A DNA stretch of 64,000 nt. Origin: CAVSUZ01 sp963791885. GTDB lineage: Bacteria; Pseudomonadota; Alphaproteobacteria; Acetobacterales; Acetobacteraceae. The DNA lies in contig CAWBUL010000006.1 of NCBI GenBank assembly GCA_963791885.1, positions 1,302,001 to 1,366,000 of the forward strand, read 5' to 3'. The notes under the pieces are model-generated. The model was not told the origin of the DNA. It was given only the letters and a program-made list of their open reading frames with translations, and searched no databases. This document shows positions 18,760 to 28,282 of this stretch, in pieces; the first letter of the stretch is position 1; every line of letters begins with the position of its first letter. The translations under genes were made by a program, and so were the position numbers.

Positions 18760-18984
18760 ATGAGCGAAAACCGCCGCCGGTGGGTTCCTGTGATGGGCTG
18801 GCAGACTGACGCAGTGCCCGTGGCAACAACTCACCCCGTTTTTGGCCAGCAGCTGGAGGCCTTCGCAGTCAGCGACGCCGATGGTGACGCTGTCGTCTGG
18901 CTACGCCGTTCCGCCGACCCTCAGGACGCCAGAGCGGCTGAAATACCGCTGCGGCCACGCGGCGAGCCGGAGGTAGCGCGATGA
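18760..18984 (+). CDS. Hypothetical small protein
   Basis: A 74-residue frame, MSENRRRWVPVMGWQTDAVP, followed by AVSDADGDAVVWLRRSADPQ. It sits between the IS6 copy and the SPFH gene on the same strand. Composition is compatible with a real gene but no family is recognised and no clear ribosome site is present. Confidence 0.35.
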   Translation: MSENRRRWVPVMGWQTDAVPVATTHPVFGQQLEAFAVSDADGDAVVWLRRSADPQDARAAEIPLRPRGEPEVAR

Positions 18985-19122
18985 ACGCAAACAATCTCGC
19001 GGGAGCCTCAGCGTGCGGACTTTCCGCATAGCTCGGCCGGCGCAGGTGGTGCATCCAGGGGTGCACCGGGTGCGCCGTCCAGCCGCCGCGTCTGAAATGC
19101 GACTGTCCAAGCGGGGAGTGAC

Positions 19123-20013
19123 ATGCGGCCGATATTGTTCGCCTGGCTGGCTCGCGCGATCGCACTGATCGTCGTCGCCTTCTTCTTGGAACCTTTCGTG
19201 GTCGTCCCCGCCGGCAGTCGCGGCGTGCTGCTCGACTTCGGCGCCGTGCAACCAGAGCCGCTCGCGCCTAGCCTGCACCTGATCACACCGATCGTGCAGT
19301 CGGTTGTCGAGATGGATACGCGTGTGCAGCTCCATCAGGACACCGAGGAAGCGGCCAGCCACGACTTGCAGGACGTTCACGCGTCGGTGGCGACGAATTG
19401 GCGCATCAAGGAGGAAGCGGCGCCGCATCTCTACCAGACAATCGGTCCCGTGCGGCAAATTCTCGACCGGCTGATCGTTCCTGCGATCGCCAACACGATC
19501 AAGGCGGTGACGGCGCACTTCGATGCCGAGGAACTGATCACGAAGCGCGATCAGGTCGCCGATCAGGCTTTGACAGTCCTGCGCGCCTATCTCGCGCCCT
19601 ACGATGTGCAGGTCGAAGCCATCAACATCACCAATTTCAGCTTCTCGCCGGACTTCTCGCAAGCGATCGAGCGGAAGCAGGTAGCGCAGCAACAGGCTTT
19701 GCAGGCGGAATACGAGCTGCAACAGAAGCGTGTCAGCGCGCAGCAGCAGGTGGTGGAAGCGCAGGCGGCGGCGGCGCGCGTCGAACAGGCGCGCGGCGAG
19801 GCGCAGGCGATCATCTTGAACGCCGACGCACAGGCGAAGGCCAACACGGAGATCGCCAAATCGTTCGACCCGGCGATCATCCAGTGGCGAGCGATCCAAA
19901 GTTGGGACGGCAAGATGCCGACCTTCCTCGGCACTTCGGCACCGTTGCCATTCCTCAACCTCGGTCCCGCCTCACCAACGCAGGGCATCACTACGGAGAG
20001 CAAAACGCCGTGA
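19123..20013 (+). CDS. SPFH/prohibitin-family membrane protein (HflC-like)
   Basis: A 296-residue protein with one N-terminal membrane segment (residues about 5-25, FAWLARAIALIVVAFFLE), then an SPFH domain beginning VVVPAGSRGVLLDFGAVQPE. A long helical region follows (KQVAQQQALQAEYELQQKRV, then VEAQAAAARVEQARGEAQAI), and then a C-terminal segment with FDPAIIQWRAIQSWDGKMPT, a common ending in bacterial prohibitin homologues. Such proteins form large membrane rings that modulate FtsH-type proteolysis or membrane organisation. The gene is monocistronic here and intact, unlike its neighbours. Confidence 0.85.
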   Translation: MRPILFAWLARAIALIVVAFFLEPFVVVPAGSRGVLLDFGAVQPEPLAPSLHLITPIVQSVVEMDTRVQLHQDTEEAASHDLQDVHASVATNWRIKEEAAPHLYQTIGPVRQILDRLIVPAIANTIKAVTAHFDAEELITKRDQVADQALTVLRAYLAPYDVQVEAINITNFSFSPDFSQAIERKQVAQQQALQAEYELQQKRVSAQQQVVEAQAAAARVEQARGEAQAIILNADAQAKANTEIAKSFDPAIIQWRAIQSWDGKMPTFLGTSAPLPFLNLGPASPTQGITTESKTP

Positions 20014-20291
20014 CGATGGACGGCCGCGCCAGTTCTCCAGATCATGATGGACGGTGATGGGCCGAAACTGCTACCATTTTGCGTACATTTTCAGGAGCTA
20101 AAGATGACCAGCGCAGCAGCGGCAGCGCGCCGACAGATGATTGCAGCCTTCAAACGCGCCACCTGTCCGTGACCGTTACCACCGCCGCGCGCCAGGACAG
20201 TGCGGATAGGTAGCAGCCATGCCGAGGCTCAATCCGATCAGACAGCAGCTTCATGTGAGACGCTTGTTTGCCGGTGTCCTGTTTCTTGCTA

Positions 20292-21428
20292 GTGCTCTGA
20301 CTCATACGGACGATGCAGGCAATCTTTCGAGCTTGGCAAGGATTGAGGCGGTGGCTGCGGTCCAGACGAATGGGCGTGGTTCGGCATTTCGCTCAGCGAG
20401 GTAAGTCTTAATGGCAGCCTGCAGGCTGACGAGGGAGTGGAAGCTGCCGCGCCGGATGCGTTGTCGGGTAAGAGCGGAGAAGAAGGTCTCCACCGCGTTC
20501 AGCCATGACCCGGAGGTTGGCGTGAAGTGGAAGGTCCATGGTCATGGCGTGCCAGCCAGGCCTGTACCTTTCGGTGCCGGTGGGTGGCGTAGTTGTCGAC
20601 GACCGCATGGACCAACTTGCCAGACGGCACCTCGCGTTCGACGGCATTGAGGAAGCGGATGAACTCCTCGTGCCGGTGTCGCTGCATGCAGCGACCGATC
20701 ACCGTACCCTTCAGCACGTTCAATGCGGCGAACAACGTCGTCGTTCCATGGCGTTTGTAGTCGTGGGTCATGGTGCCGCAGCGGCCGGGTTTCAGCGGCA
20801 GTCCAGGCTGGGTACGGTCGAGCGCCTGGATTTGGCTCTTTTCGTCGATCGACAGCACCACCGCATGGGCGGGCGGATCGAGATAAAGGCCGATGATATC
20901 CGCCATTTTCTCAGCGAACTGCGGATCACGCGAGCGCTTGAAGCTGCGCACGCGGTGCGGCTGGAGTTGGTGCGCCGCCCAGATGCGCTGCACCGAGCGC
21001 AGAGACATGGCGGTGGCGTTTGCCATGGCTCGCCCGGTCCAATACGTGGTCCCAGGGGGCGGCTCGCCACACGTGAGCGCCACGACGTGCGCCACTTTAT
21101 CGGCCGGGATCGGTCGTTTGCCGGGCTTGCGCGTCTTGTCACGCAGCAACCCGTCGGGACCTTCCTCGGCAAAACGCTGCTGCCAGCGCCAGACCATGGG
21201 GCGGCTGACGCTGATCTCTTTCGCCACATGTTGCACCGGCCGACCACTGGCCGAGGCCAGAACGACTCGGGCTCGCTCGATGTATTTGCCCGCTCGGTTG
21301 CGATCCGATGCTATTGCCTTAAGCCGCTTCCTGTCTGCCGCGCTCAACAACACGCATACTGTCTGTGCCATGCTCACAGAATCGCATGGCAACCGCATGT
21401 TGTGAATCGATAGAATGCGTCAGAGCAC
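20292..21428 (-). mobile_element. IS630-family element, copy 1
   Basis: 1137 bp with terminal inverted repeats GTGCTCTGAC and a TA on each side (20290-20291 and 21429-21430), the target duplication expected of IS630/Tc1-type elements. A near-identical 1138-bp copy in the opposite orientation lies at 55670-56807. The length difference is one deleted base in this copy's transposase gene. Confidence 0.92.
20302..21398 (-). pseudogene. IS630 transposase, frameshifted (copy 1)
   Basis: The first 285 residues match the intact copy at 55700: HTH part KYIERARVVLASASGRPVQH, first catalytic aspartate in AVVLSIDEKSQIQALDRTQP, second in LVHAVVDNYATHRHRKVQAW. A single base missing near 20537 (CATGG where copy 2 has CATCGG) shifts the frame, so the last acidic residue in WLNAVETFFSALTRQRI is no longer in the same protein. 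The copy is probably defective but could be moved by the intact transposase of copy 2. Confidence 0.88.
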
Positions 21429-21768
21429 TAGTGCTTCGGCCGCCTGGGCTCAAACCACAACCTGCAGGGGACTGGACTGCACCGTCGAAAGCAACGGTGT
21501 ATCGCGCAAGCTTTCGCGGGATGAGGCATTAGCTCACCAACGCTCCAGCATCATCAGCCAGATAAACTCGATCAACTGCTCCTATGCAGTTGATCAGAAG
21601 GCGTGTCAAACGCTCAAGAACCAACTTCTACGACAGTTTTTAGAATAGAGCGCGGTGAACTCCTGCCCCTGGAGGAGAGATGGCGCGCCAGCAGCTTCCT
21701 GTGGCCATCCAGGCCCATCTTGGCGTGCGTCCCACGATCGCCCTAGATAGAGCCCAGGGAGACCGGAC

Positions 21769-22146
21769 ATGAAGAGAAGCGCGAAAAGAGCATTGATTGC
21801 CGCTGCAACGGCGTTCCTCCTAATATTGGGTGCTGTTTGGGCTGAGCAACACGAGTTAGTTGGCGGCTCGGCTCGTGCCGCCGTCACGATGGACAGCATG
21901 TCAATAGCATTGGCATTGGGAGATGTGTTAGGATCAGAAGACTTCTGTGGTCTCCATTATGATCAAGGTGCGATAAAGAAATTCATAGATAGTCGCGTCA
22001 AAGAAAACGACATGGAATTCGCTCCCATGCTGAAGGCGATGACCCAGGGAAGTCGGTTTCAGAACCAGGCGATGTCTCCGTCTGAGAAGGCCGCTCACTG
22101 CGAGCAGATAACCCGCGTCGCTCGCTCCTATGGATTTACCCAGTAG
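21769..22146 (+). CDS. Hypothetical exported protein
   Basis: 125 residues with an N-terminal signal or anchor (MKRSAKRALIAAATAFLLIL) and a mature part DSMSIALALGDVLGSEDFCG, FIDSRVKENDMEFAPMLKAM, ending HCEQITRVARSYGFTQ. Two cysteines could pair. This resembles small alphaproteobacterial periplasmic proteins of unknown function, but I cannot name the family. Confidence 0.55.
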   Translation: MKRSAKRALIAAATAFLLILGAVWAEQHELVGGSARAAVTMDSMSIALALGDVLGSEDFCGLHYDQGAIKKFIDSRVKENDMEFAPMLKAMTQGSRFQNQAMSPSEKAAHCEQITRVARSYGFTQ

Positions 22147-22431
22147 ACACGCCCCAGCCCGCCCTCCGGAAAAGTGAGCCTGGGAGAGCAAGCAGTCTGT
22201 CTCTGGCCGGGGAGAGCGACGCGAACCGGAAGACGTGACTGGTTACTCCGACTTCGTTATGCGTGACGTCAGTGGTCGTAAGGCCTCTCCTCGCGTCCGC
22301 TTTCCCCGGCGCAACCCCAGCGGGTGGACGCGCCGCACAGGGGTGTGGACGGGCGGTATACTCTCAACGCTCGCTCGGCCGGTGTACCCGGGCACACACC
22401 CCGGCCTGGGCCCGGGCTGTCGCGGCAGCAG
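22147..22431. other. Intergenic, GC-rich palindromic stretch
   Basis: No gene recognised. Near 22385-22422 several CCCGGG-centred short palindromes occur between the ends of two convergent genes and may help terminate transcription. Confidence 0.35.
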
Positions 22432-22977
22432 CTAACCCGCTGGCTTCACCGACGAAAATCTGAATATACAGTCAGGATTTGTCATCGATCCGCGCTGGGT
22501 TAGGCTACTTTCGGTGAAGCAGTCTTTATTCCCTTTGAGGAAGGTTCCACTGAATACAATGCTCTGCTTGCGGCTTAGCTGAACAGCGGCCTCATGTAAT
22601 GGTGTCCCGGGCTCTATAAGGGTTTTATCGCCAATATCCGACAGCTCATTGTTCCAAGTCTTTGCATTCGCAATCTTGCTCATCGAGACAGACAGAACAC
22701 CTTTACCAGCGTTGTTGCTTGAGAGTTTCTGAACAGTTCCCACCCAATCCGTTATCTTTCCATTTTTTAGCAAGTCACAGATTGCCTTCGCTCGTTGCGG
22801 CCGGAGCGCCCCCTGTGCCATCTCATTCTTGGCTGCCTTATATTTCGCTGCGTAGTCATCTACTATCGAGAGAAATTGCTGCTGCTGGCCGGGGATCGGT
22901 GGAGACTATGCCAAAGCTGCCGAGCCCAGGCTGGCTGCAAGAGACAGTCCAATCACCAACGTGCGGATGTTGCTCAT
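22432..22977 (-). pseudogene. Exported hypothetical protein with an internal TAG
   Basis: MSNIRTLVIGLSLAASLGSA then ALA is a clear signal peptide at 22977. The next codon is TAG (22906-22908), followed in the same frame by SPPIPGQQQQFLSIVDDYAA, KYKAAKNEMAQGALRPQRAK, AICDLLKNGKITDWVGTVQK and more to 22432 (about 180 residues). A glutamine after ALA would be normal at a cleavage site, so CAG to TAG is the simplest lesion. The downstream part might be translated from an internal ATG but without export. Confidence 0.6.
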
Positions 22978-23579
22978 GTGTCCATTCCCTCGTATAGAAA
23001 CGCCGCGCTGGCATGACCCTTGAAGTCGTCGGCACAGCGGCGGACTTAGCCCGGTCTCTCGCATTAGCATGCGCGTACCACGCAAACCTCCCGGGTCCAG
23101 GCTGGAGGGGCTCGCCCTGCCAGCCAGATCGGGTGTTTTCAACTCGCGATGCCCGCTGTCGTGACGGTGCAAGACTATCTCGTGCGCACCCGACTTGTGC
23201 GGGATATCATCGTGACTATAGCGTTAATCCGATCATATAACGCCGCTCCTGCAGCGGGAGATAGCTTAAGCTCATGGAGACCGACGCGAGCCGATAGGCA
23301 CTCTTGCGGGATGTGCTTAATTCGCGTCACCCTAGGGCGGGCTCCGGTGCATGATGCCGTGCAGCCGCACCCTGACTACGGCGCCGGACACCGCCAGCCT
23401 GTGGCGGCTGGCGCCGTGTCCGTCGCGCGGATGGGCGGCGCGTTGCTGTCGTCTGCAACAATGATGGTGCACGTGTCGCCATCGTGGCAGGTCAACAGCG
23501 TGGCGTCGACCGCGAGGGCGTGGTGGACGGGCAGGCCGTCGCCAGGATGATCGTGAGGCAGGGTGTGGGCATCGCCACT
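22978..23579. other. Intergenic stretch with one strong hairpin
   Basis: No protein recognised. Around 23382-23416 GGACAC and GCCAGCC pair with GGCTGGC and GTGTCC, a 13-bp interrupted hairpin of unknown role. Confidence 0.35.
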
Positions 23580-23901
23580 GAACGTGATGCACGAAGTTCA
23601 CGGCAGCGGTGGCCAATAGTGAAGCGCAGCGAACGCGAATAATCAGGCGATCCGCCAGGCGGCTGAGCTCTGGCCGCAAGCGGTCTTCCACACGGTTGAG
23701 GTCCGTATTCAACGTGGCGAAGTCCGCTCTAAGCGCGGCCTCAGCCCGCTGCAGATCGGGCCTGGTTACCACGTTGTCGCGGATCGCATCGAATATCGTC
23801 TCAGCGAGGTGCTCAGCCTTCTCCTGCTAGATACCGGCGTCCCGAAAGGCTTTCGCCAAAGCTTTGCGGCGACATCCTCCGGCCCCACCATCAAACACCA
23901 T
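23580..23901 (-). pseudogene. DUF1640-like coiled-coil protein with an internal TAG
   Basis: The frame reads KALAKAFRDAGI, then TAG at 23827-23829, then QEKAEHLAETIFDAIRDNVV, TRPDLQRAEAALRADFATLN and TDLNRVEDRLRPEL. The pattern AxxFRxAG followed by a helix, a TRPDL step and long heptads is that of DUF1640/CCDC90-type proteins, which end in a membrane helix; here the end LLATAAVNFVHH is weak. The family call is from pattern memory only. Confidence 0.45.
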
Positions 23902-23933
23902 CCGGCTGCTCCCCGGGCCCGCGAGCCGCCTGC

Positions 23934-24124
23934 CAATCCTCAGGCGGTGGCAGGTCCGCGAGTGTGCGGGAGACGTCTCGCAGCCACGCTGCGATCCGCG
24001 CCGACGCCAGTGCCGAACCGCCCGGTCACTGCCCATCCCAAGCTTGTCGGCCAGCACGCTGCGCGACCAGCCGATCGCGGCCAGGACGGCGTTGAAATCC
24101 TCGGCAGTCTGACCCGAACATCGT
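23934..24124 (-). pseudogene. Small helix-turn-helix regulator, frameshifted
   Basis: SGQTAEDFNAVLAAIGWSRS and VLADKLGMGSDRAVRHWR form an XRE-like helix-turn-helix. After a one-base shift the end GADRSVAAWLRDVSRTLADL then PPPEDWQ follows in another frame, a common ending in Rhodospirillales proteins of this type. Broken in the middle of the recognition segment. Confidence 0.5.
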
Positions 24125-24166
24125 CAGGAGGCTTTGGCCGAGCAGGATCGCCCCGTTGTTTGACCA

Positions 24167-24892
24167 ATGGCGCAGAAGGCGTCGTCACCACTCGCCAGCC
24201 GCCGTCCCAAAGAGCGCAGCTATTACACCGATGTCTCAGTTGTCGGACAGGAACCTTTTGAATGGGGGTTCGAAGCTGGGTTGCACTACGAATGGCCCCA
24301 CCCCTGCCTATGGTCTCTCCGTGACGCTGTTGCGTATGAGAACAGCATTGAGGCATTGATGCACGCATACAAGGCGCACACATACGAAATTAAATCGCCG
24401 TACCGGGTCGCTCCCTTTGAACGGGCATTCAATCTTCTGATGTGTGGCGTAAGTCGGAAATACAATGGTGATGTTATCGGTACCAATCTCTTTCGATGTA
24501 CGCTTCAGGCCGCTGACCGGAAATCGCGGTCGCCGCTCCGAGGAACGCAGCAGCAAATGCGCCAGATACTAGACTGGCAACACGGGTGTCTGACCGAGGA
24601 GATACGTCTCCTCAATCCGACAGCTATCGCGTTTTTCACCGGGCCTAACTATGATGGGGCATTGCAGGACGAATTTCCTGGACTTCGCTTGGTTGCTGTT
24701 GATGATCATCGCGATGCACGAGCGTTTGCTCGGGCCATCCATAATTCTCTCCCTCAGCAGTCGTTTCGCACGTATCATCCAGGGTGTCTCGTGTGCAACC
24801 AAGAGAGGTGGTCGTGGGTCAAGGAAATTGCTACTATGATGACTCAAACAAACAATGAAAGCGGAAGGGCTCTGTACAAAAGGTGGATCTGA
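24167..24892 (+). CDS. Hypothetical protein with weak uracil-DNA-glycosylase-fold resemblance
   Basis: 241 residues. Motifs visible are WEFGFEAGLHYEWPHP-like N-terminal aromatic segment, GDVIGTNLFRCTLQAADRKS, LTEEIRLLNPTAIAFFTGPN then YDGALQDEF, and FRTYHPGCL near the C-terminus. The order (xNLxR, LxPxxIxFFTGPxYD, RTYHP) recalls divergent UDG-like proteins, but I cannot confirm catalytic residues. The true start may be later than 24167, as the first 20 residues overlap decayed sequence. Confidence 0.5.
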   Translation: MAQKASSPLASRRPKERSYYTDVSVVGQEPFEWGFEAGLHYEWPHPCLWSLRDAVAYENSIEALMHAYKAHTYEIKSPYRVAPFERAFNLLMCGVSRKYNGDVIGTNLFRCTLQAADRKSRSPLRGTQQQMRQILDWQHGCLTEEIRLLNPTAIAFFTGPNYDGALQDEFPGLRLVAVDDHRDARAFARAIHNSLPQQSFRTYHPGCLVCNQERWSWVKEIATMMTQTNNESGRALYKRWI

Positions 24893-24943
24893 GCTGCACG
24901 CCGGAAAGTTCGTACCCTGCATTGTGCCGAGTGTTGGTATCTT

Positions 24944-25305
24944 ATGGCGAGTCCAGACCTCATCGGCAGCTCAATGCTGCTCGTTAATCGTGTGCCAGTC
25001 GAAAATGCTGAACCGTATGGCGACTTCCTGACATATGGCGGCCATTTCAAGTTCTGGTCAGCGGCAGCCCGGCTAAGCGTGTTTGAACTGCGTAAGCGCA
25101 ACCTGCCCGACGCGGTGAAATGGTCGGAATAGGAGGAATGGCCACGTGGCCGTGTGGTGTTCCATGTGCCAACCAGTCGGTTCACCTTTATACCGACCGG
25201 AAGCTACAAACGGCTACAGCGATTTCTCAGATCGTCCAGCGGTTTGACCTTCCTACCGATCGCCTAGATGTTCGTGGTGATCCACACTGCGTAAGTGTTC
25301 GATGA
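24944..25305 (+). pseudogene. Hypothetical protein with internal TAG and frameshift
   Basis: MASPDLIGSSMLLVNRVPVE then NAEPYGDFLTYGGHFKFWSA and NLPDAVKWSE is followed by TAG at 25130-25132, then EEWPRGRVVFHVPTSRFT in the same frame. After a shift the end TDRKLQTATAISQIVQRFDL and RLDVRGDPHCVSVR lies in another frame. Together they give a coherent protein of about 120 residues that I recall from other alphaproteobacteria as a hypothetical. No function known. Confidence 0.55.
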
Positions 25306-25928
25306 CCGAAACCAGGAACGGGCGCTCCACGCCTTGCCGCCGCCGGTCGATACCTTTTCAGGCAAGCAGTGTGGCCGCCTGCCGAAGGTGCCGCCGCACG
25401 TGCCCCCCGCGCCGCAGCCGGCAAAATGTCGACGCCGCACCCGCCACAAAAGGTTCCGTTCAAATAACGAAAGCCCGAACCTTGCTGCTCGTATGAGCAG
25501 GGTAGCTGACGAGGCGGGTGGGTACCCCCCGGCCTGGACAAGTGCTCCCCCCGGGAGCCCGGGTGCCCTGCCGACGGCGGCCATTGATCCATTCCGGGGA
25601 AGCGCTGATCGCTCCGGAAGGCGAACGGACGGGGACACGACGATCGGGATGGACGACATATCCCGATCACGACTGTGGTGGAGTGGGTCCGACCAGATCC
25701 CGGTCAGTCGCGGCAGATAACAACCACTACCGCCATCGCTGATAAGGCTGAGCGGGCCGAGCCTATCGACGACGATCGTGCCGGATAGTCGACCAGCATG
25801 GAGGACCGCCCCGTGACCGCGGTTGCTGGCGAACAGTGCTGCGGCCAATCCGGGATGCCTCAGCGATGCCTACAGTGCGACTGGACTTGACTGGACTGTC
25901 TTCGACGGCCGCTAATTCGTTGATTTCA
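25306..25928. other. No gene recognised up to the integrated element
   Basis: Open frames on both strands (the longest on the minus strand, about 25264-25848) have no recognisable motifs. GGG/CCC-rich short palindromes occur near 25520-25565. Left host flank of the tRNA-Lys element. Confidence 0.35.
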
Positions 25929-25962
25929 TTGGTGGGCGCACAAGGACTCGAACCTTGGGCCC
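25929..25962 (-). repeat. attL: partial tRNA-Lys 3' end
   Basis: 34 bases identical to 39399-39432, covering the CCA end, acceptor 3' strand, T arm and part of the variable region of the tRNA. The similarity continues with single mismatches for about 15 bases (CTGATTA and GAGT blocks), so it derives from the same tRNA. The anticodon and 5' half are absent; it is not a functional tRNA. Confidence 0.9.
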
Positions 25963-26142
25963 TCTGATTAGGAGTTAGCGTTCAGCGTCTCTCAGCCCTT
26001 TACCCTCATTTACTATACCGCTGCCTTTTCAATAGCTTATCCGCTATATCCTTACGGCTGTTTACGGCTATTGTGGCAATCCTGTAGCAACAGCGTAGCA
26101 ACGCCAGGGCCACTGATTCCGGCCGAGGAGCCACTGATCGCC

Positions 26143-27324
26143 ATGCCCGCCATCACCGATACCGCCATCCGTGCCGCCCTCAAGCGGGCCGCCGACAGCA
26201 AAGTCGCGCAGGTGCTGAAAGACCCCGCGCAGGTCGGCCTTGAGCTGCGCGTGGCACCCAGCGGCACACGGACGTGGCGCTTCCAGTACCGCACGGCGTC
26301 CGGTCCCAGGCGCCACACGCTCGGCGCGCACTCGGATCAGCTCGGGCTCGCCCAGGCGCGCATCGCCGCCCGCAGCCTGCGCGAGGAAGTGCGCAAGGGG
26401 AGCGATCCGGTCGCCGAGGCGCAGCGGAAGCGTACCGCCCAACGGGCTGGCGATACGCTCGCCTCACTCATCGAGCTGTACGAGCGCCAACGGGGCGGAG
26501 CGCTGAAGAGCTGGCCCGAATGTCGGCGCCGGATCGAGAGCGTGTTCGCGCGGCATCTTGAGCGGGCCTTTGCTGATCTCACCCTGCAAGCCTTGCAGCA
26601 CACCGCCGATCACTGGCCGTCCGGTCAGTCGGCCGCTGCTGCCGTCCGCTACCTCCGCCCCGTCATGAAATGGGCATCGCATCCCGGCCGCGGCTACGTG
26701 GCGCGGGATCTCATCTTGATCACGCCGCCCGCCACTGTTCGAAAGCGTCAACGGGTTCTGACCCGCGAGGAACTGTCGCGGCTGCTGCCGGTGTTGCGAT
26801 GCTCGCCCAGCGCCTATGCCGCTGCGCTGCAATTCATGCTGCTGACCGCGTGTCGGCGCGAGGAAGCCGGCGCAGCGCTATGGCGTGACGTCGATCTCGA
26901 CAACCGTCAGTGGCGCCTGCCCGAAACCAAGAACGGGAAGGAACATCTTGTCCCGCTTTCACGTCAGGCAGTTGTGCTGCTGCGGGACCGGCTTCCGGCG
27001 GAACCTGATCCGTTAGCGCTCATCTTCACCAGCGATGGGAGCAGGCTCGCGAACTGGCATCGCGCGACTAAGAGCTTCATGGTTTCAAGCGAAACTGAAG
27101 GCTGGCATCGTCACGATTTGCGCCGGACCGCAGCAACGATGATGGGCCAGATCGGAGTCCGGCGGGACATCGTCGAACAAGCACTGAATCACACCAATCC
27201 CGGAGGCCAACTGTCAGGGAATTACAACTTGGCCCGGTACCTACCGGAGGTAGCGGAGGCGTTGCAACGTTTGGCTGACGTGCTCGATCGGATCACCGCC
27301 GTGAGGGTCAGGTCGTGTCCTTGA
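26143..27324 (+). CDS. int: P4-type tyrosine integrase
   Basis: About 394 residues from MPAITDTAIRAALKRAADSK. The arm-binding DUF4102-like domain has LELRVAPSGTRTWRFQYRTA and LGAHSDQLGLAQARIAARSL, then a core-binding domain and a catalytic domain with the active residues in LLTACRREEAGAALW (R), ETKNGKEHLVPL (K), WHRHDLRRTAATMMGQIGV (HxxR), LNHTNPGG (H) and the nucleophile in SGNYNLARYLPEVAEAL. An upstream ATG at 26071 would add a leader without homology. It lies 180 bp from attL and should integrate the element into tRNA-Lys. Confidence 0.93.
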   Translation: MPAITDTAIRAALKRAADSKVAQVLKDPAQVGLELRVAPSGTRTWRFQYRTASGPRRHTLGAHSDQLGLAQARIAARSLREEVRKGSDPVAEAQRKRTAQRAGDTLASLIELYERQRGGALKSWPECRRRIESVFARHLERAFADLTLQALQHTADHWPSGQSAAAAVRYLRPVMKWASHPGRGYVARDLILITPPATVRKRQRVLTREELSRLLPVLRCSPSAYAAALQFMLLTACRREEAGAALWRDVDLDNRQWRLPETKNGKEHLVPLSRQAVVLLRDRLPAEPDPLALIFTSDGSRLANWHRATKSFMVSSETEGWHRHDLRRTAATMMGQIGVRRDIVEQALNHTNPGGQLSGNYNLARYLPEVAEALQRLADVLDRITAVRVRSCP

Positions 27325-27506
27325 TCAAATCCGTGTGATAGGACAATTCAGCGGATCGTCTACAACGTCCGTAGAACTCCGCCAGTGTCCGCCACAGTCC
27401 ACAGCGCACTTTATACGTGTTTCTCGCGCTTCAATCAGTAATTGACTGATCCGTTTACTGCGACCGCCGTCGGCGCTCATGATGGGGAAAGTAAACGGAG
27501 GGCACA

Positions 27507-27806
27507 ATGCCTAAGCAAAAGGCGCAGCGCAGGAAAGCCACGGCCCCGCGCAAGAGGGTCAGCCGGATGATCCCACCGACGGTCTATTCCGCATGGACAA
27601 CAATCGGGGGCTGGTGCCTGCTCACCGGCATGAGCTCAGGTGCAACGTACAACTGGATTTCGCGTGGGGACCTCGAAACGCGCAAGAACGGCAAGCGCGT
27701 TCTAATCAATGTGCAGAAGGGTTTGGCGAAGATCGAGGCCCTGCCGCCGGCGACCGTGAGACTGGCGCGTGCACCGCGCCGCGACGCCGCTGCACCCCCG
27801 TCATGA
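27507..27806 (+). CDS. AlpA-like DNA-binding protein (possible excisionase)
   Basis: 99 residues. Central segment GGWCLLTGMSSGATYNWISR then GDLETRKNGKRVLINVQ is a winged helix of the MerR/AlpA superfamily used by excisionases and AlpA regulators in satellite islands. The N-terminus is very basic. A strong GGAGGG ribosome site lies eight bases before the ATG. It is the first gene after the integrase and could control excision or the downstream replication gene. Confidence 0.6.
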   Translation: MPKQKAQRRKATAPRKRVSRMIPPTVYSAWTTIGGWCLLTGMSSGATYNWISRGDLETRKNGKRVLINVQKGLAKIEALPPATVRLARAPRRDAAAPPS

Positions 27807-27949
27807 AAAAAGGCCGGGCTGTGCGGGAACACAGCGCCGGACCTTCAGGCCGCTCAATCGTGCAAACAACACATGCGTTGCACTGAACGCAACACGCGGT
27901 CAAGAGGCCCGGCGCGCTCCCGCCACACCCGGCATCCGGAGGAATCCAG

Positions 27950-28282
27950 ATGCTCGACTCCCTCGTCACCGATTGTTGGAAAATGCAGCGCCTTGCTGCC
28001 GGGGACGTGCTTCTGCAGAGCGCGGTCACAGCCTTCGCACCGGCACTCAGCGACGCCGCAATCGCGGAGCGTGTTGATGATTACATCCGCCCGCTACGGC
28101 CCGCTCAGTTTGAGCATGGGGACGCCGCGCGGGCCGTAGCACGACACGCGGCTTGGTGCGGCCTGCCGGCGAAGCGCATCGCTGGCCTGATCGCACGCAT
28201 GTCTGTCTGGCTCCCTGGCTCGCCCGATGATCCGAACGAGATCAGCCACATCGTTCACGCAGCCATCGCTGACGTTCCGTGA
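27950..28282 (+). CDS. Hypothetical element protein
   Basis: 110 residues, MLDSLVTDCWKMQRLAAGDV then DAAIAERVDDYIRPLRPAQF and WLPGSPDDPNEISHIVHAA. A GGAGGAA ribosome site is present. The stop overlaps the GTG start of the DUF3631 gene, implying translational coupling, so it probably works with the replication protein. Family not recognised. Confidence 0.6.
   Translation: MLDSLVTDCWKMQRLAAGDVLLQSAVTAFAPALSDAAIAERVDDYIRPLRPAQFEHGDAARAVARHAAWCGLPAKRIAGLIARMSVWLPGSPDDPNEISHIVHAAIADVP

Larger units (their letters stand above)
20219..21648 (+). pseudogene. Small exported protein gene split by IS630 copy 1
   Basis: MPRLNPIRQQLHVRRLFAGV then LFLA is a signal peptide start that runs into the element at 20292. 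Removing the element and one TA gives LFLASASAAWAQTTTCRGLD in one unbroken frame, continuing CTVESNGVSRKLSRDEA to a stop at 21648 (about 100 residues). The exact restoration of a signal peptide ending in AWA shows that the IS inserted into this gene. Product family unknown; three cysteines in the mature part suggest a periplasmic protein. Confidence 0.75.

Noticed and set aside
1232..25132. Possible recoding of TAG as a sense codon: in-frame TAG at 1232, 22906, 23827 and 25130
   Set aside because: Three of the four genes lie beside or carry frameshifts or other decay, and intact genes such as nusG end in TAG. Nonsense mutation in a decaying region explains this without a suppressor tRNA.
1..25900. 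All frameshifts are sequencing errors
   Set aside because: Some homopolymer sites are suspicious, but the IS110, IS66 and IS3 transposase genes between them are open, core genes at 39-55 kb are intact, and the 17-bp duplication, internal deletions and truncations cannot be homopolymer errors. Individual single-base sites still need checking.
25929..25980. Second functional tRNA-Lys gene
   Set aside because: Only the 3' part is present; the sequence diverges before the anticodon loop and no 5' half follows. It is an attachment-site remnant.
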